Part shown: positions 8,708 through 19,400 of the stretch, piece by piece
How the letters are laid out: every line of letters starts with the position of its first letter
How positions within the stretch are numbered: position 1 is the first letter of the stretch
Source: Tannerellaceae bacterium
Lineage (GTDB): Bacteria > Bacteroidota > Bacteroidia > Bacteroidales > Tannerellaceae
NCBI GenBank assembly: GCA_031266215.1
Contig: JAISBL010000069.1
Location: 1 to 45,308, forward strand
Length of the DNA: 45,308 nucleotides
Direction of reading: 5' to 3'
Notes under the pieces: model-generated
Told to the model about the DNA's origin: nothing
Databases searched by the model: none
Seen by the model: the letters and a program-made list of their open reading frames with translations, nothing else
Translations under genes and position numbers: made by a program

Positions 8708-8790
8708 GTGTATGCTTAACGTTGAGCATTGGCACAGAGCATGTTGAAGGACAATTGAAGGACAACGGCTGTCAGGGGAAAAAACTAACG

Positions 8791-10281
8791 TTAAAAAAGA
8801 GTAAGCAAAAGCGCCTCTATCTCTCCGGTTATCTCAGTGGCCGGAGAAGAGTAGTTGTTCACGATGATGGCGAGGGCGTATTGTCTGTTTCCTTTTGCGA
8901 TGTAACCGGCGTAGGCCCTGACGCTGCTCATTCCGCCACTCTTGATAAGGGCCTTTCCTTCAAGGTGGGTATTCCTGAGGAAGCTGGATACCGAACCTTC
9001 CTGCCCGGCCCGGGGAAGGGAAGCGATAAAGGCGTCGCTCTCGTCGGACCCGGAGGCCATGTAGACAAGGAGTTCGCAGATGAAGGAAGCCGTCGTTTTG
9101 CTGGCTGCCGCCAGTCCGCTGCCGTCGAACATCCGGAGCGAGGAAACGTCAAGACCTTTAGACTGCCAGTGCGAGCGCACGGCCCGGACGCCGCGACCGG
9201 CGGTGGAGACGGCCTCACCCCTCGCCGGCTGTGGAGTGTACGTTACGCCAATGGTCTTCAGGAGGGCGTCGGCGTACAGGTTGTGGCTCCTTTCGTTAGT
9301 TATGCGCACGATGCTGCGCAGGGCAGGTGAGTAGGTAGTGGCAAGTGTGCGGCGTTTCGTCCGCGGGGAGTTCCCCTCCTCTTCAAGCAGGCGGAAGCTG
9401 GCGGCCTGGCCTTCAACTGTTATCCCGGCCTGCCTGAGACGGTCGTGCATGTATTGGGCGAGGAAGAGGGGCGGGTCTGGTATATCGCCACGCAACTGCA
9501 CCTGCTTCCTGTTTGCCGGCAGGACGCCGTAGAGGTAGCGGTCGGCAGAAAAGGGCGCGCCGACTATGTAGGCGCTGTCTGTAGCGACCGGGGCGGATGT
9601 GAGGTAGTTGTGGAAACGCAGTGACCTGACCTGCGGCTGGCATGATACTATCGCCGGCTTCTGTCCCGCGGGGCCGGTGGTTAACAGTAGGCGGTAGGTG
9701 TTATCGAAGACCGACAGTCCGTAGCTGCCTGCGGCGTAATAGCTTCCGAGGTCTTCGTACAGCCATTTGGGCGATACGCCTTCGGTGTCAAAGATGCTTT
9801 CGTCGGCTATGACGGAACCGCGTATACGCCGGATGCCTTTTTCTTCCAGCGCAGCGATCCACCGGGGGGCGAAGGTGTTCCGGTCGGGCGTGTAGCTGCT
9901 GCGGTTGGGCGCAAAGTGTGATGATCCGAGCGTAGGGTCTCCGCTCCCTCTGATATACAGGTTGCCTGTCAGGTCGGCGCCGTCGATTGCGCCGTCGTAT
10001 TCCAGTGTGGTGGCGAAGCGGTAGTCGGAGCCAAGCAGTTCGAGGGCCGCCGCCGTAGTTACGAGCTTCAGCACCGAAGCAGGCGTCAGCTCGCGGCCGG
10101 CGTCGTAGGAGTACAGCGTGTCGCCGCTGTTCAGGTCCCTTATCATGAGCGAGAGCGAAGCTCCTTTCATGCTCCTGTGGTTTACGAATTGCCTTATGGC
10201 CTGATGGGTTTGGGCGTTGCCCGCGGGCGGCAGGAGACACGTGAAGAGGGTGACTATTATTGCCAAAGATTTGTTACACAT
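8791..10281 (-). CDS. dacB: D-alanyl-D-alanine carboxypeptidase/endopeptidase, PBP4 type (peptidase S13)
   Basis: Periplasmic penicillin-binding protein that trims peptidoglycan pentapeptides and cleaves cross-links. The 496-residue protein has a signal peptide (about 1-23, ending GNAQ). The three serine-DD-peptidase motifs are present: SVLK with catalytic Ser69 and Lys72, SHN at 332-334 (SxN motif), and KSG at 447-449 in the KTG position. The large insert between the first two motifs is the S13 hallmark. It is divergent from the AI-2E gene, with overlapping promoters in the 55-bp gap. The repeat array begins within about 85 bp of its stop, so transcription could run into it; no clear terminator is visible between. 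Confidence 0.93.
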   Translation of the reverse strand: MCNKSLAIIVTLFTCLLPPAGNAQTHQAIRQFVNHRSMKGASLSLMIRDLNSGDTLYSYDAGRELTPASVLKLVTTAAALELLGSDYRFATTLEYDGAIDGADLTGNLYIRGSGDPTLGSSHFAPNRSSYTPDRNTFAPRWIAALEEKGIRRIRGSVIADESIFDTEGVSPKWLYEDLGSYYAAGSYGLSVFDNTYRLLLTTGPAGQKPAIVSCQPQVRSLRFHNYLTSAPVATDSAYIVGAPFSADRYLYGVLPANRKQVQLRGDIPDPPLFLAQYMHDRLRQAGITVEGQAASFRLLEEEGNSPRTKRRTLATTYSPALRSIVRITNERSHNLYADALLKTIGVTYTPQPARGEAVSTAGRGVRAVRSHWQSKGLDVSSLRMFDGSGLAAASKTTASFICELLVYMASGSDESDAFIASLPRAGQEGSVSSFLRNTHLEGKALIKSGGMSSVRAYAGYIAKGNRQYALAIIVNNYSSPATEITGEIEALLLTLF

Positions 10282-10296
10282 ATGTTTCCTTTATTT

Positions 10297-10304
10297 TACC
10301 TTTG
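10297..10304 (+). promoter_or_regulatory. -7 promoter element for the AI-2E family gene
   Basis: TACCTTTG lies 32 bp before the ATG at 10337. It is interleaved with the minus-strand element at 10313-10320. Confidence 0.55.
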
Positions 10305-10312
10305 CTCGCACG

Positions 10313-10320
10313 CAAAGATA
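10313..10320 (-). promoter_or_regulatory. -7 promoter element for dacB
   Basis: On the minus strand this reads TATCTTTG, 31 bp before the dacB ATG. Only 8 bp separate it from the divergent plus-strand element, so both expected start sites fall between the two boxes. Confidence 0.55.
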
Positions 10321-10336
10321 AAAAAGATAAAAGAAT

Positions 10337-11449
10337 ATGACTCCTATGTTTGACAGGCCTTTTACGTTTGACCGTGTTGTACGCATACTGTTCGGCGTAG
10401 TCACGGTGGGGTTCCTTGTTTATTTGCTGGCGTTGCTTCGCAATGCGCTCCTGCCTTTTCTTATCGCCTGGCTGATGGCGTACATAACCCAGCCTTTTGT
10501 CAGGTTCTTTCAATACAGGCTGAGGTTAAAGAACCGGGCGCTGGCTGTCGCGGCCGTACTTGCTTCGCTTTTACTGGTAGCCGTACTGGCATTTCTGCTT
10601 GTCGTGCCTTCAATAATAGGAGAGATAGATGGAACGTTGAGGCTGATACGCGAGCAGAATCAGTCGCCTGACGGGTATATACCTTTCATCCCGGAAGAAT
10701 GGCAGGTTTACATCCGCCATAACATCAACCTTGAACAGTTGACGGAGTTGTTCAGCAAAGATAATTTCAGCGGCATTCTGAAAGAGGTAGCGCCCAGGCT
10801 ATGGTTCATACTGTCCAATACCTTCTCTGTCCTGCTGAGCGTCACCATTATATTCATCATCCTGCTGTACTTTATCTTTATTTTGCTGGATTACGAGAAG
10901 ATAAACAACGGATGGATAAGGCTTATACCGCAAAAGTACCGTCCGTTCATACAGGGACTGGCCGGAGATGTGGAGAGTAGCATGAACCGCTATTTCAGAG
11001 GACAGTCACTGGTGGCCCTGTGCGTCGGCATATTGTTTGCCATAGGGTTCAGGATCATCGGACTGCCGCTTGGCGTCACGCTCGGGCTTTTCCTCGGCAT
11101 ATTAAACCTTGTGCCTTACCTGCAGGTCATCGGGTTAGTTCCCATAATACTGCTAAGCCTGCTGAAGTCGGCCGCAACGGGCGATAATCTCTGGATCATC
11201 TTTGCACTGTCCCTGCTGGTACTGGTCATTGTGCAGGCGATTCAGGACTTATTCCTTGTTCCCAAGATAATGGGCAAGGCTATGGGACTGAATCCGGCGA
11301 TCATCTTACTGTCATTATCCATATGGGGTTCGCTGCTTGGATTCATCGGACTGATAATAGCCCTGCCCTTAACCACGCTTTGCCTCTCGTACTATAAGCG
11401 TTTCATTCTGATGGAGGTAAAGCCCGAAGCGGAGAAGGACTCCCCATAA
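10337..11449 (+). CDS. AI-2E family (PerM/UPF0118) membrane transporter
   Basis: Polytopic inner-membrane protein of the AI-2E exporter-like family; members have been linked to autoinducer-2 export or Na+/H+ exchange, so the substrate here is open. The 370-residue protein shows two hydrophobic segments near residues 15-55, further helices near 70-95 and 150-180, a soluble stretch rich in charged residues, then the family's C-terminal core with GLPLGVTLGLFLGILNLVPY and LVPKIMGKAMGLNPAIILLS. It is transcribed alone from a promoter overlapping that of dacB. A short imperfect stem (CGCAC/GTGCG, 11454-11476) follows the stop but has no T-run. Confidence 0.88.
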   Translation: MTPMFDRPFTFDRVVRILFGVVTVGFLVYLLALLRNALLPFLIAWLMAYITQPFVRFFQYRLRLKNRALAVAAVLASLLLVAVLAFLLVVPSIIGEIDGTLRLIREQNQSPDGYIPFIPEEWQVYIRHNINLEQLTELFSKDNFSGILKEVAPRLWFILSNTFSVLLSVTIIFIILLYFIFILLDYEKINNGWIRLIPQKYRPFIQGLAGDVESSMNRYFRGQSLVALCVGILFAIGFRIIGLPLGVTLGLFLGILNLVPYLQVIGLVPIILLSLLKSAATGDNLWIIFALSLLVLVIVQAIQDLFLVPKIMGKAMGLNPAIILLSLSIWGSLLGFIGLIIALPLTTLCLSYYKRFILMEVKPEAEKDSP

Positions 11450-11510
11450 AGAACGCACGATTTTACCGCCTGTGCGAAGTGTGCATAGTCCAAAAAAAGA
11501 CATGAAAATA

Positions 11511-11540
11511 TTGTATATATGGAAATATATCTTACTTTTG
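11511..11540 (+). promoter_or_regulatory. Promoter for tRNA-Lys (-33 and -7 elements)
   Basis: TTG at 11511-11513 and TACTTTTG at 11533-11540 (TAnnTTTG consensus) are separated by 19 bp, the normal Bacteroidota spacing, 28 bp before the tRNA. Confidence 0.7.
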
Positions 11541-11568
11541 CACGCGCCTTCAAAAATGGCGCAAGCCC

Positions 11569-11641
11569 GATTTGCTAGCTCAGCCGGTAGAGCACATCCC
11601 TTTTAAGGATGGGGTCCTGGGTTCGAATCCCAGGCAAATCA
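11569..11641 (+). tRNA. tRNA-Lys (anticodon UUU)
   Basis: A full cloverleaf is visible: acceptor GATTTGC pairs with GCAAATC, the D arm is GCTC/GAGC, the anticodon stem CATCC/GGATG encloses loop CTTTTAA (anticodon TTT), and the T arm is CTGGG-TTCGAAT-CCCAG. The discriminator is A and CCA is not encoded. It has its own promoter and terminator, and an integrase remnant lies just downstream. Confidence 0.96.
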
Positions 11642-11646
11642 CTTGT

Positions 11647-11672
11647 AAGTCTCTGAAATCAGGGACTTTTTC
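11647..11672 (+). terminator. Terminator of tRNA-Lys
   Basis: AAGTCTCTG (11647-11655) pairs with CAGGGACTT (11660-11668) with one G-U pair and a 4-base loop, followed by a T-run. Confidence 0.85.
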
Positions 11673-11698
11673 ATTTTCATGTTATCCACTCTAAGGCA

Positions 11699-11729
11699 AA
11701 AACGCCGTAATGTCGCACCACGGCGTTTT
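11699..11729. terminator. Second hairpin with A/T flanks, terminator-like
   Basis: AAAACGCCGT and ACGGCGTTTT are perfect inverted arms around an 11-base loop. A-run before and T-run after make it terminator-like in both directions. The ATG of the integrase fragment lies in the loop, so this hairpin probably is not part of that gene's original design. Confidence 0.6.
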
Positions 11730-11952
11730 AATACGTCAGATAGCCGAATTTGGCAAGATAAAGACCTTTGCCGATGTTACGTACACGAACATAGCAGAGT
11801 TTGACGGCTTCCTGCGCCGGACTATACAGTCACAACCCGTGCTGTACAAAAGGCACAATACATTCAAATCCTACATAGTAGACGCCATTAACCGGGGCCT
11901 TTGCAAGTCCAACCCCTATATAAAGTTCTTCTTCATCTACGAACAACTCTAA
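11710..11952 (+). pseudogene. Tyrosine-recombinase (integrase) core-binding fragment
   Basis: The 80-residue frame reads FGKIKTFADVTYTNIAEFDG, then LYKRHNTFKSYIVDAINRGL, then CKSNPYIKF. This is the SAM-like DNA-binding region of Bacteroidetes integrative-element tyrosine recombinases, which have a segment of the type INRGLCKxNPY before the catalytic domain. The arm-binding region and all catalytic residues (R, H-x-x-R, Y) are missing. It sits about 70 bp after the 3' end of tRNA-Lys, a common integration site, and is most simply the scar of a lost element. Base composition resembles the neighbours. Confidence 0.72.
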
Positions 11953-12050
11953 GTTTCCTTTGACTTGACGTAAAGTTACACCCCTGCAATGATCAAATAC
12001 CGCTGTGAGCGGTAATTGGGAAACGAAGTCAGGAAAAGACCAAAGTAGAA

Positions 12051-12087
12051 CAAAAATCGCTCCCGTCTGATCTTTTTCGAACGGGAG
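12051..12087 (-). terminator. Terminator of the rpoBC operon
   Basis: On the minus strand GCTCCCGT (12087-12080) pairs with ACGGGAGC (12066-12059), followed by a T-run (A residues at 12052-12056 on the plus strand). It lies about 30 bp past the rpoC stop. I found no further small gene between rpoC and this hairpin. Confidence 0.85.
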
Positions 12088-12117
12088 CAATTCTAAACAA
12101 TACGTAAGTGAGTGATG

Positions 12118-15100
12118 TTATTCTTTGCTTTTATCTGCCACTTTATCCATCATATTAAGTTCTCCGACGTTCTTACGGTTAGCATAGATACGTTCAAATT
12201 CATCTTTTGTTCCAACAATCAGTTTGTCATAATCACGCTGGCCGGTACCTGCGGGAATGAGATGACCGCATATAACGTTTTCTTTTAAGCCTTCCAGACG
12301 ATCAACTTTTCCGTTTATGGCAGCTTCGTTCAGAACTTTCGTCGTTTCCTGGAAAGAGGCGGCCGACATAAAGCTGTTGGTCTGCAATGCAGCGCGGGTG
12401 ATCCCTTGCAGTATCTGGTTTGCGGTAGCGGGAACTGCATCGCGTACTTCTACCAATTTCAGGTCGCGGCGTTTCAACATGCTGTTCTCATCTCTCAGTT
12501 TGCGCGCGGTAATGATTTGTCCGGCTTGCAACGTTTGAGAATCACCGGCTTCTTTTACCACTTTCTTTCCCCAGATACGGTCGTTTTCGTCCATCACATC
12601 CAACTTATCCACAACCTGCTGCTCAAGGAAACGAGTATCTCCCGGTTCAACGACTTCCACCTTACGCATCATTTGGCGAACGATTACCTCAAAATGTTTA
12701 TCGTTGATTTTCACACCTTGTAAACGATAGACGTCCTGCACTTCGTTGACGATGTATTCCTGCACAGCAGTAGGTCCTTTTATGGCAAGTATATCCGACG
12801 GAGTAATAGCACCATCGGACAAAGGCATACCGGCACGAATATAGTCGTTTTCCTGAACCAGAAGCTGCTTGGAAAGCGGTACCATGTATTTCTTTACTTC
12901 ACCCAATTTGGAGGTTACAGTGATTTCACGATTACCGCGTTTGATCTTGCCAAAACCAACCTCTCCGTCAATTTCTGCTACGACAGCGGGATTTGACGGA
13001 TTACGGGCTTCAAACAATTCAGTAACACGGGGAAGACCTCCGGTGATATCCCCTGTTTTACCTACCGCGCGCGGCATTTTCACCAGCACTTCTCCTGCTT
13101 TGACAAAGTCGCCGTTTTCCTTCACCACGTGAGCGCCTAAAGGCAGGGAGTAGTTTTTCAGATAGTTATCCTCCTCATCTACTATATGTACTACAGGCGC
13201 TTTAGTCTTATCTTTGGGTTCAATTATAATCTTTTCTTTTAAACCGGTTGTTTCGTCGCTTTCCACCGTATAGGTAATACCTTCAATAACGCTTTCAAAC
13301 TCAATTTTACCAGCCACTTCAGATACAATCACAGCGTTGAACGGATCCCATTCAATGATGACATCTCCCTTCTTTACCATGTCTCCATGATTGAAATATA
13401 ATTTGGAGCCGTACGGTATATTGTGCGTCAGTAAAACGATCTTAGTATTCGGATCGACAATACGCATTTCAGCCAGACGACTAACAACTACCTGATATTT
13501 ATTCCCTAAAGCATCTATAGAAGTCACGGCGCGAAGTTCATCAATCTCTAATATGCCGTCATACTTGGAGTTGATACTGTTTTCCGTTGCTATATTGGAA
13601 GCGATACCTCCTACGTGGAAAGTACGTAGCGTAAGTTGCGTCCCGGGTTCTCCGATTGACTGTGCGGCAATGACACCTACCACTTCTCCTTTTTGAACCA
13701 TTTGTCCGGTAGCCAGATTACGCCCGTAGCACTTGGCGCAAACACCTTTCTTTGACTCACAGGTAAGTACAGAACGGATTTCAACGCTCTCAATAGGAGA
13801 CTCCTGTATTTTCCTTGCAGCGTCTTCACGAATTTCTTCACCTGATTCTACGATTAGTTCGCCGGTTAATGGGTGTTGAATATCGTGTACCGACACACGT
13901 CCCAAAATACGCTCATACAAAGATGCTATAACCTCTTCATTGTTCTTAAGTTCAGTACAAACAAGTCCGCGTAACGTACCACAGTCTTCCTCATTAATGA
14001 TCACATCGTGTGAAACGTCCACCAGGCGGCGGGTAAGGTATCCTGCGTCAGCCGTTTTCAATGCCGTATCCGCCAAACCCTTGCGAGCACCGTGCGTAGA
14101 AATGAAATATTCCAGCACCGACAGACCCTCCTTGAAATTTGATAGAATCGGGTTTTCAATAATTTGACCTCCTTCTGCACCACTCTTTTGCGGCTTGGCC
14201 ATCAACCCGCGCATGCCGGAAAGCTGGCGAATCTGTTCTTTTGAACCGCGTGCGCCGGAATCCATCATCATAAATACGGAGTTGAAACCTTCATTATCAG
14301 CCGTAAGTTTTTTTATCAGGATTTCAGACAACCGGCTATTTACGTGTGTCCATGTATCAATAATCTGATTATAACGTTCGTTGAACGTTATGAACCCCAT
14401 ACTGTAATTAGCCAAAATTTGCTCTACTTCCTGATAACCGTCTTCCACCAATTTATCTTTTTCTTCTGGGATAAGCACGTCTGACAGGTTGAACGATAAT
14501 CCTCCCTTGAATGCCATATGATATCCCAGGTTTTTAATATCATCCAAGAATTGGGCTGTACGGGCGACCCCGCATGTTTTAATTACTTCGCCAATAATGT
14601 CACGAAGCGCTTTCTTTCCAAGTACTTCATTCACAAACCCTACTTTTTTGGGGACAAATTCATTTACCATCACGCGGCCCACCGAAGTTTCTACCATTTT
14701 TTTCTCAGTCGTTCCGTCTTCCGCCATGTTTTTTATATAAACTTTTACCGGAGCGTGGATGTCTACTTTTCCTTCATTATAAGCGATAGTAGCCTCTTCC
14801 ACACCATAGAAAATCAGTCCTTCTCCTTTAGCTCCCGGACGCAGTTTTGTGATGTAGTACAACCCAAGTACCATATCTTGTGAAGGTACGGTAATAGGAG
14901 CGCCATTAGCCGGATTCAATATGTTGTGAGAAGCCAACATCAACATTTGCGCTTCCAGAACGGCTTCATTCCCCAGTGGAAGGTGAACAGCCATCTGGTC
15001 GCCATCAAAGTCGGCGTTAAAAGCCGTGCATGAAAGTGGATGCAATTGTATAGCCTTACCTTCTATCAGTTTAGGTTGAAATGCCTGAATACCCAAACGG

Positions 15101-16431
15101 TGCAAAGTCGGGGCGCGGTTAAGCAACACGGGATGTCCTTTCATTACATATTCCAGTATATCCCAGACAACAGGTTCCTTGCGGTCAACAATCTTCTTAG
15201 CCGACTTAACCGTTTTCACAATACCCCGTTCAATTAGTTTGCGAATAATGAAAGGTTTGTATAATTCGGCAGCCATATTCTTAGGAATACCACATTCATG
15301 CATCTTTAATTCCGGACCTACCACAATCACCGAACGGGCAGAATAATCTACACGTTTACCCAACAGGTTCTGACGGAAGCGTCCCTGCTTCCCCTTCAAA
15401 CTATCGGAAAGTGATTTCAGAGGGCGGTTGGCATCTGTCTTTACCGCACTTGATTTACGGGAATTATCGAACAGCGAATCTACAGCCTCCTGAAGCATAC
15501 GCTTTTCATTACGCAGAATCACTTCAGGCGCCTTGATATCAATCAGTCTCTTTAAACGGTTGTTACGTATAATAACGCGACGGTAAAGGTCATTCAGGTC
15601 GGAAGTAGCAAAGCGTCCCCCGTCAAGTGGTACTAATGGGCGTAATTCGGGAGGAATTACCGGGACTACTTTAACAATCATCCATTCCGGCTTATTAGGC
15701 CTGTTGCTGCGGTCTCTGGAAGAACGGAATGATTCAACTACCTGTAAGCGCTTTAAAGCCTCATTCTTTCGTTGTTGCGAGCTATCAGATTCCGCTCTAT
15801 GGCGCAGATTGTAAGAAAGCGAGTCCAGGTCTAAGCGTGCCAACAATTCATAAATGGCCTCTGCACCAATCTTGGCAATAAACTTATTCGGGTCTGTATC
15901 TTCCAATAACTGGTTTTCTTTCGGCAGGTTGTCTATAATCTGCAGGTATTCTTCTTCCGATAACAAGTCTAATTCTTCAATAGAATTCACAGATCCTGGC
16001 TGGATAACCACGTATCGTTCATAATAAATTATAGAGTCTAATTTCTTGGTTGGAATACCTAATAAATAGCCGATTTTGTTAGGTAAAGACCGAAAATACC
16101 ATATATGAGCCACAGGAACAACCAAGTGTATGTGCCCCATACGTTCACGGCGTACCTTCTTCTCTGTAACTTCCACACCGCAACGATCGCAAAAGATTCC
16201 CTTATAACGTATGCGTTTATATTTTCCGCAATGACATTCGTAATCCTTAATCGGGCCAAAAATACGTTCGCAGAATAATCCATCACGTTCAGGTTTGTAC
16301 GTGCGATAGTTGATTGTTTCCGGTTTTAATACTTCTCCGCTCGAATTTTCAAGAATCTCTTCGGGCGAAGCTAAACCTATTGTTATTTTTGAAAAGTTAC
16401 TCTTTATCTTATTTTCTTTTCTAAAAGCCAT
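12118..16431 (-). CDS. rpoC: DNA-directed RNA polymerase subunit beta'
   Basis: Largest catalytic subunit of RNA polymerase, 1437 residues, full length for Bacteroidales. The N-terminal zinc ribbon has C66, C68, C81 and C84. The active-site motif [12 protein letters not shown] holds the Mg-binding aspartates D474, D476 and D478. The second zinc site (CGTLRGLVC ... [11 protein letters not shown]) and the trigger-loop region with [13 protein letters not shown] are present. It follows rpoB by 26 bp in the same operon and ends before a strong terminator. No insertion or frameshift is visible. Confidence 0.99.
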   Translation of the reverse strand: MAFRKENKIKSNFSKITIGLASPEEILENSSGEVLKPETINYRTYKPERDGLFCERIFGPIKDYECHCGKYKRIRYKGIFCDRCGVEVTEKKVRRERMGHIHLVVPVAHIWYFRSLPNKIGYLLGIPTKKLDSIIYYERYVVIQPGSVNSIEELDLLSEEEYLQIIDNLPKENQLLEDTDPNKFIAKIGAEAIYELLARLDLDSLSYNLRHRAESDSSQQRKNEALKRLQVVESFRSSRDRSNRPNKPEWMIVKVVPVIPPELRPLVPLDGGRFATSDLNDLYRRVIIRNNRLKRLIDIKAPEVILRNEKRMLQEAVDSLFDNSRKSSAVKTDANRPLKSLSDSLKGKQGRFRQNLLGKRVDYSARSVIVVGPELKMHECGIPKNMAAELYKPFIIRKLIERGIVKTVKSAKKIVDRKEPVVWDILEYVMKGHPVLLNRAPTLHRLGIQAFQPKLIEGKAIQLHPLSCTAFNADFDGDQMAVHLPLGNEAVLEAQMLMLASHNILNPANGAPITVPSQDMVLGLYYITKLRPGAKGEGLIFYGVEEATIAYNEGKVDIHAPVKVYIKNMAEDGTTEKKMVETSVGRVMVNEFVPKKVGFVNEVLGKKALRDIIGEVIKTCGVARTAQFLDDIKNLGYHMAFKGGLSFNLSDVLIPEEKDKLVEDGYQEVEQILANYSMGFITFNERYNQIIDTWTHVNSRLSEILIKKLTADNEGFNSVFMMMDSGARGSKEQIRQLSGMRGLMAKPQKSGAEGGQIIENPILSNFKEGLSVLEYFISTHGARKGLADTALKTADAGYLTRRLVDVSHDVIINEEDCGTLRGLVCTELKNNEEVIASLYERILGRVSVHDIQHPLTGELIVESGEEIREDAARKIQESPIESVEIRSVLTCESKKGVCAKCYGRNLATGQMVQKGEVVGVIAAQSIGEPGTQLTLRTFHVGGIASNIATENSINSKYDGILEIDELRAVTSIDALGNKYQVVVSRLAEMRIVDPNTKIVLLTHNIPYGSKLYFNHGDMVKKGDVIIEWDPFNAVIVSEVAGKIEFESVIEGITYTVESDETTGLKEKIIIEPKDKTKAPVVHIVDEEDNYLKNYSLPLGAHVVKENGDFVKAGEVLVKMPRAVGKTGDITGGLPRVTELFEARNPSNPAVVAEIDGEVGFGKIKRGNREITVTSKLGEVKKYMVPLSKQLLVQENDYIRAGMPLSDGAITPSDILAIKGPTAVQEYIVNEVQDVYRLQGVKINDKHFEVIVRQMMRKVEVVEPGDTRFLEQQVVDKLDVMDENDRIWGKKVVKEAGDSQTLQAGQIITARKLRDENSMLKRRDLKLVEVRDAVPATANQILQGITRAALQTNSFMSAASFQETTKVLNEAAINGKVDRLEGLKENVICGHLIPAGTGQRDYDKLIVGTKDEFERIYANRKNVGELNMMDKVADKSKE

Positions 16432-16457
16432 ATTTTTTATTTATAAAGAGTTATCAG

Positions 16458-19400
16458 TTAATCAAGGGTGAAACTCAAACCAAGACCCCTCAATTCGTGA
16501 AGCAATACGTTCAGTGATTCGGGGATACCGGGATTAGGCATAGGTTCGCCTTTTACAATAGCTTCATACGCTTTGGAGCGTCCAATTACATCGTCAGATT
16601 TAATCGTGAGTATTTCTTGTAAGATGTGCGCAGCACCGAAAGCTTCCAGCGCCCAAACCTCCATTTCGCCGAAACGCTGACCGCCAAACTGGGCTTTACC
16701 GCCCAACGGTTGCTGGGTAATAAGCGAGTATGGGCCTATGGAACGAGCGTGCATCTTGTCATCCACCATGTGTCCTAGCTTAAGAAAATAAGTCACCCCT
16801 ACCGTCGCCGGCTGATCAAAGCGTTCACCGGTTCCTCCGTCATACAAGTATGTTTTACCATAACGTGGGATACCCGCTTTATCTGTCCAACTATTCAAAT
16901 CGTCTAATGAGGCACCGTCAAATATAGGAGTAGCAAACTTGACGTTCATCGTTTGACCTGCCCATCCCAGCACGGCTTCGAATATCTGTCCCAGATTCAT
17001 GCGCGAAGGCACACCCAATGGATTTAAGCATATATCAACAGGTGTGCCGTCTTCAAGGAAAGGCATATCTTCCTGACGAACAATTTTGGAAACAATACCC
17101 TTGTTTCCATGTCGTCCAGCCATCTTGTCACCCACTTGTATCTTGCGTTTCTTGGCAATATATACTTTAGCCATTTGTACAATACCTGTGGGTAACTCGT
17201 CGCCAATAGTTAGATCAAATTTTTTACGCCTCAACTCTGCGTCTAATTCTTTGTATTTCTTAAGGTAGTTTAGAATAACCTCTTTTATTAAATCATTCTT
17301 TGCTGCATCTGTTGTCCATTTGCTTACCTGGATAGCATTGTAATCCAAGTTTTCCAATTCTTTACGTGTGAATTTGACACCTTTTGCAATTACCTCAATG
17401 TTCATGTAATCCTTCACCCCTTGGGATACTTTACCTCCGGTAAGGATCATGAGTTTATCTACAAGCAGGGCTTTCAGCGTAGCCATTTTAGATTCGTATT
17501 CTTCGTCCAGTTTTGGAAGAATTGCCTTGTCTGTTAGTCTAGATTTACGCTTCTTAACAGCTTTAGAGAACAGACTTGTCTCAATAACGACGCCGTGTAA
17601 CGACGGTGTAGCTTTCAAAGAAGCATCTTTCACGTCGCCCGCTTTATCGCCAAATATGGCGCGTAAAAGTTTTTCTTCCGGTGAGGGATCAGATTCGCCT
17701 TTCGGGGTGATTTTTCCGATCAATATATCTCCAGGTTCAATGCGAGCGCCAACACGAACAATACCTCTTTCATCCAAATCACGGGTTGCTTCCTCGCTTA
17801 CGTTGGGTATGTCGGATGTAAGTTCTTCCATCCCACGCTTGGTTTCACGTACTTCCAGTATATATTCATCCACATGTATGGAAGTAAAAAAGTCTTCGCG
17901 TACCATACGTTCGTTTAATACAATAGCATCTTCGTAATTATATCCTTTCCAAGGCATATATGCGACCTTCACATTGCGGCCTAATGCCAATTCTCCATTT
18001 TGGGTAGAATAGCCTTCTGTCAGTATCTGACCGGTTTTGACCTGATCTCCACGTTGACATATCGGACGCATGTCGACTGTCGTACTTTGGTTAGTCTTTC
18101 TCCATTTCGGTATATAATATGTATGAATCGCATCTTCAAAGCTAACAAAATCCTCTGTCTCCGTGCGATTATATTTTATCTTTATGCAGGTTGAATCAAC
18201 AAACACTACCTCGCCGTCGTGTTTAGCAATGATTTGCGTACGTGAATCCTTTGCTACTTGGGCTTCTATTCCCGTACCTACGATAGGAGCTTCAGGTCGT
18301 AACAAAGGGACTGCTTGACGCATCATGTTTGATCCCATCAAGGCACGGTTTGCGTCGTCGTGCTCAAGGAATGGGATTAAAGAGGCTGCAATAGAGGCGA
18401 TCTGTGTCGGCGATACGTCCATTAAATTGACATCTGATGGAGTCACTTGTGGAAAATCAGCTTCTAATCGTGATTTTACTCTTTCGCGAATAAATATACC
18501 ATCGTTATTTAACGGTGCATTACCCTGAGCAATTGTCATTCTTTCCTCTTCTTCTGCGGTATAATACTTCAAACCTTCGTCTGAGAAATCCACCTTGCCA
18601 TTTTCTACTCGTCTATAAGGCGTTGATATAAAGCCGAGGTCATTAATCTTTGCATATACGCACATAGACGAGATCAAACCGATATTTGGGCCCTCCGGCG
18701 TTTCGATCGGACAGAGACGCCCATAGTGTGTATAGTGAACATCTCGAACCTCAAATCCAGCCCGTTCTCTCGACAGCCCACCCGGGCCCAAAGCTGACAA
18801 TCGACGTTTATTTGTAATCTCAGCTAATGGGTTAGTCTGATCCATAAATTGCGACAATGCATTTGTCCCGAAGAACGAGTTAACCACAGAAGAAATAGTC
18901 TTCGCATTGATCAAATCTATTGGGGTAAACACCTCATTATCCCTCACATTCATTCGCTCACGGACAGTACGCGACATTCGGGCCAATCCTATACCGAATT
19001 GATTATACAACTGCTCTCCCACCGTACGTACACGGCGATTGCTCAAATGGTCAATATCATCGACGATAGCCTTTGAGTTGATTAACTCAATCAAATACTT
19101 GATAATTTCAATTATATCCTCTTTTGTCAATACTTTAATATCTTCACTGGTCGTAAGTCCGAGTTTTTTATTGATTCGGTAACGCCCTACTTCACCCAGA
19201 TCGTAACGTTTTTCTGAAAAAAACAGGTTGGTTATTACTTCGCGGGCGCTTGCTTCGTCAGCAGGTTCTGCATTTCTGAGTTGCCTGTAAATATACAGCA
19301 CTGCTTCTTTCTCTGAATTACTCGGGTCTTTTTGCAGGGTATTGTATATGATAGCATAATCAGAAAGATTCTGGTCATCACGATGTAAAAGTACATTCTG

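Noticed and set aside
8181-9330. Three overlapping forward open frames of 128-332 codons across the repeat array
   Set aside because: They read the same cyclic 23-residue peptide in different frames because the repeat is 23 bp and free of stops. The longest runs on antisense through dacB. No promoter or family resemblance.
11830-12090. 86-codon minus-strand open frame after rpoC
   Set aside because: Half of it is antisense to the integrase fragment and it spans the rpoBC terminator.
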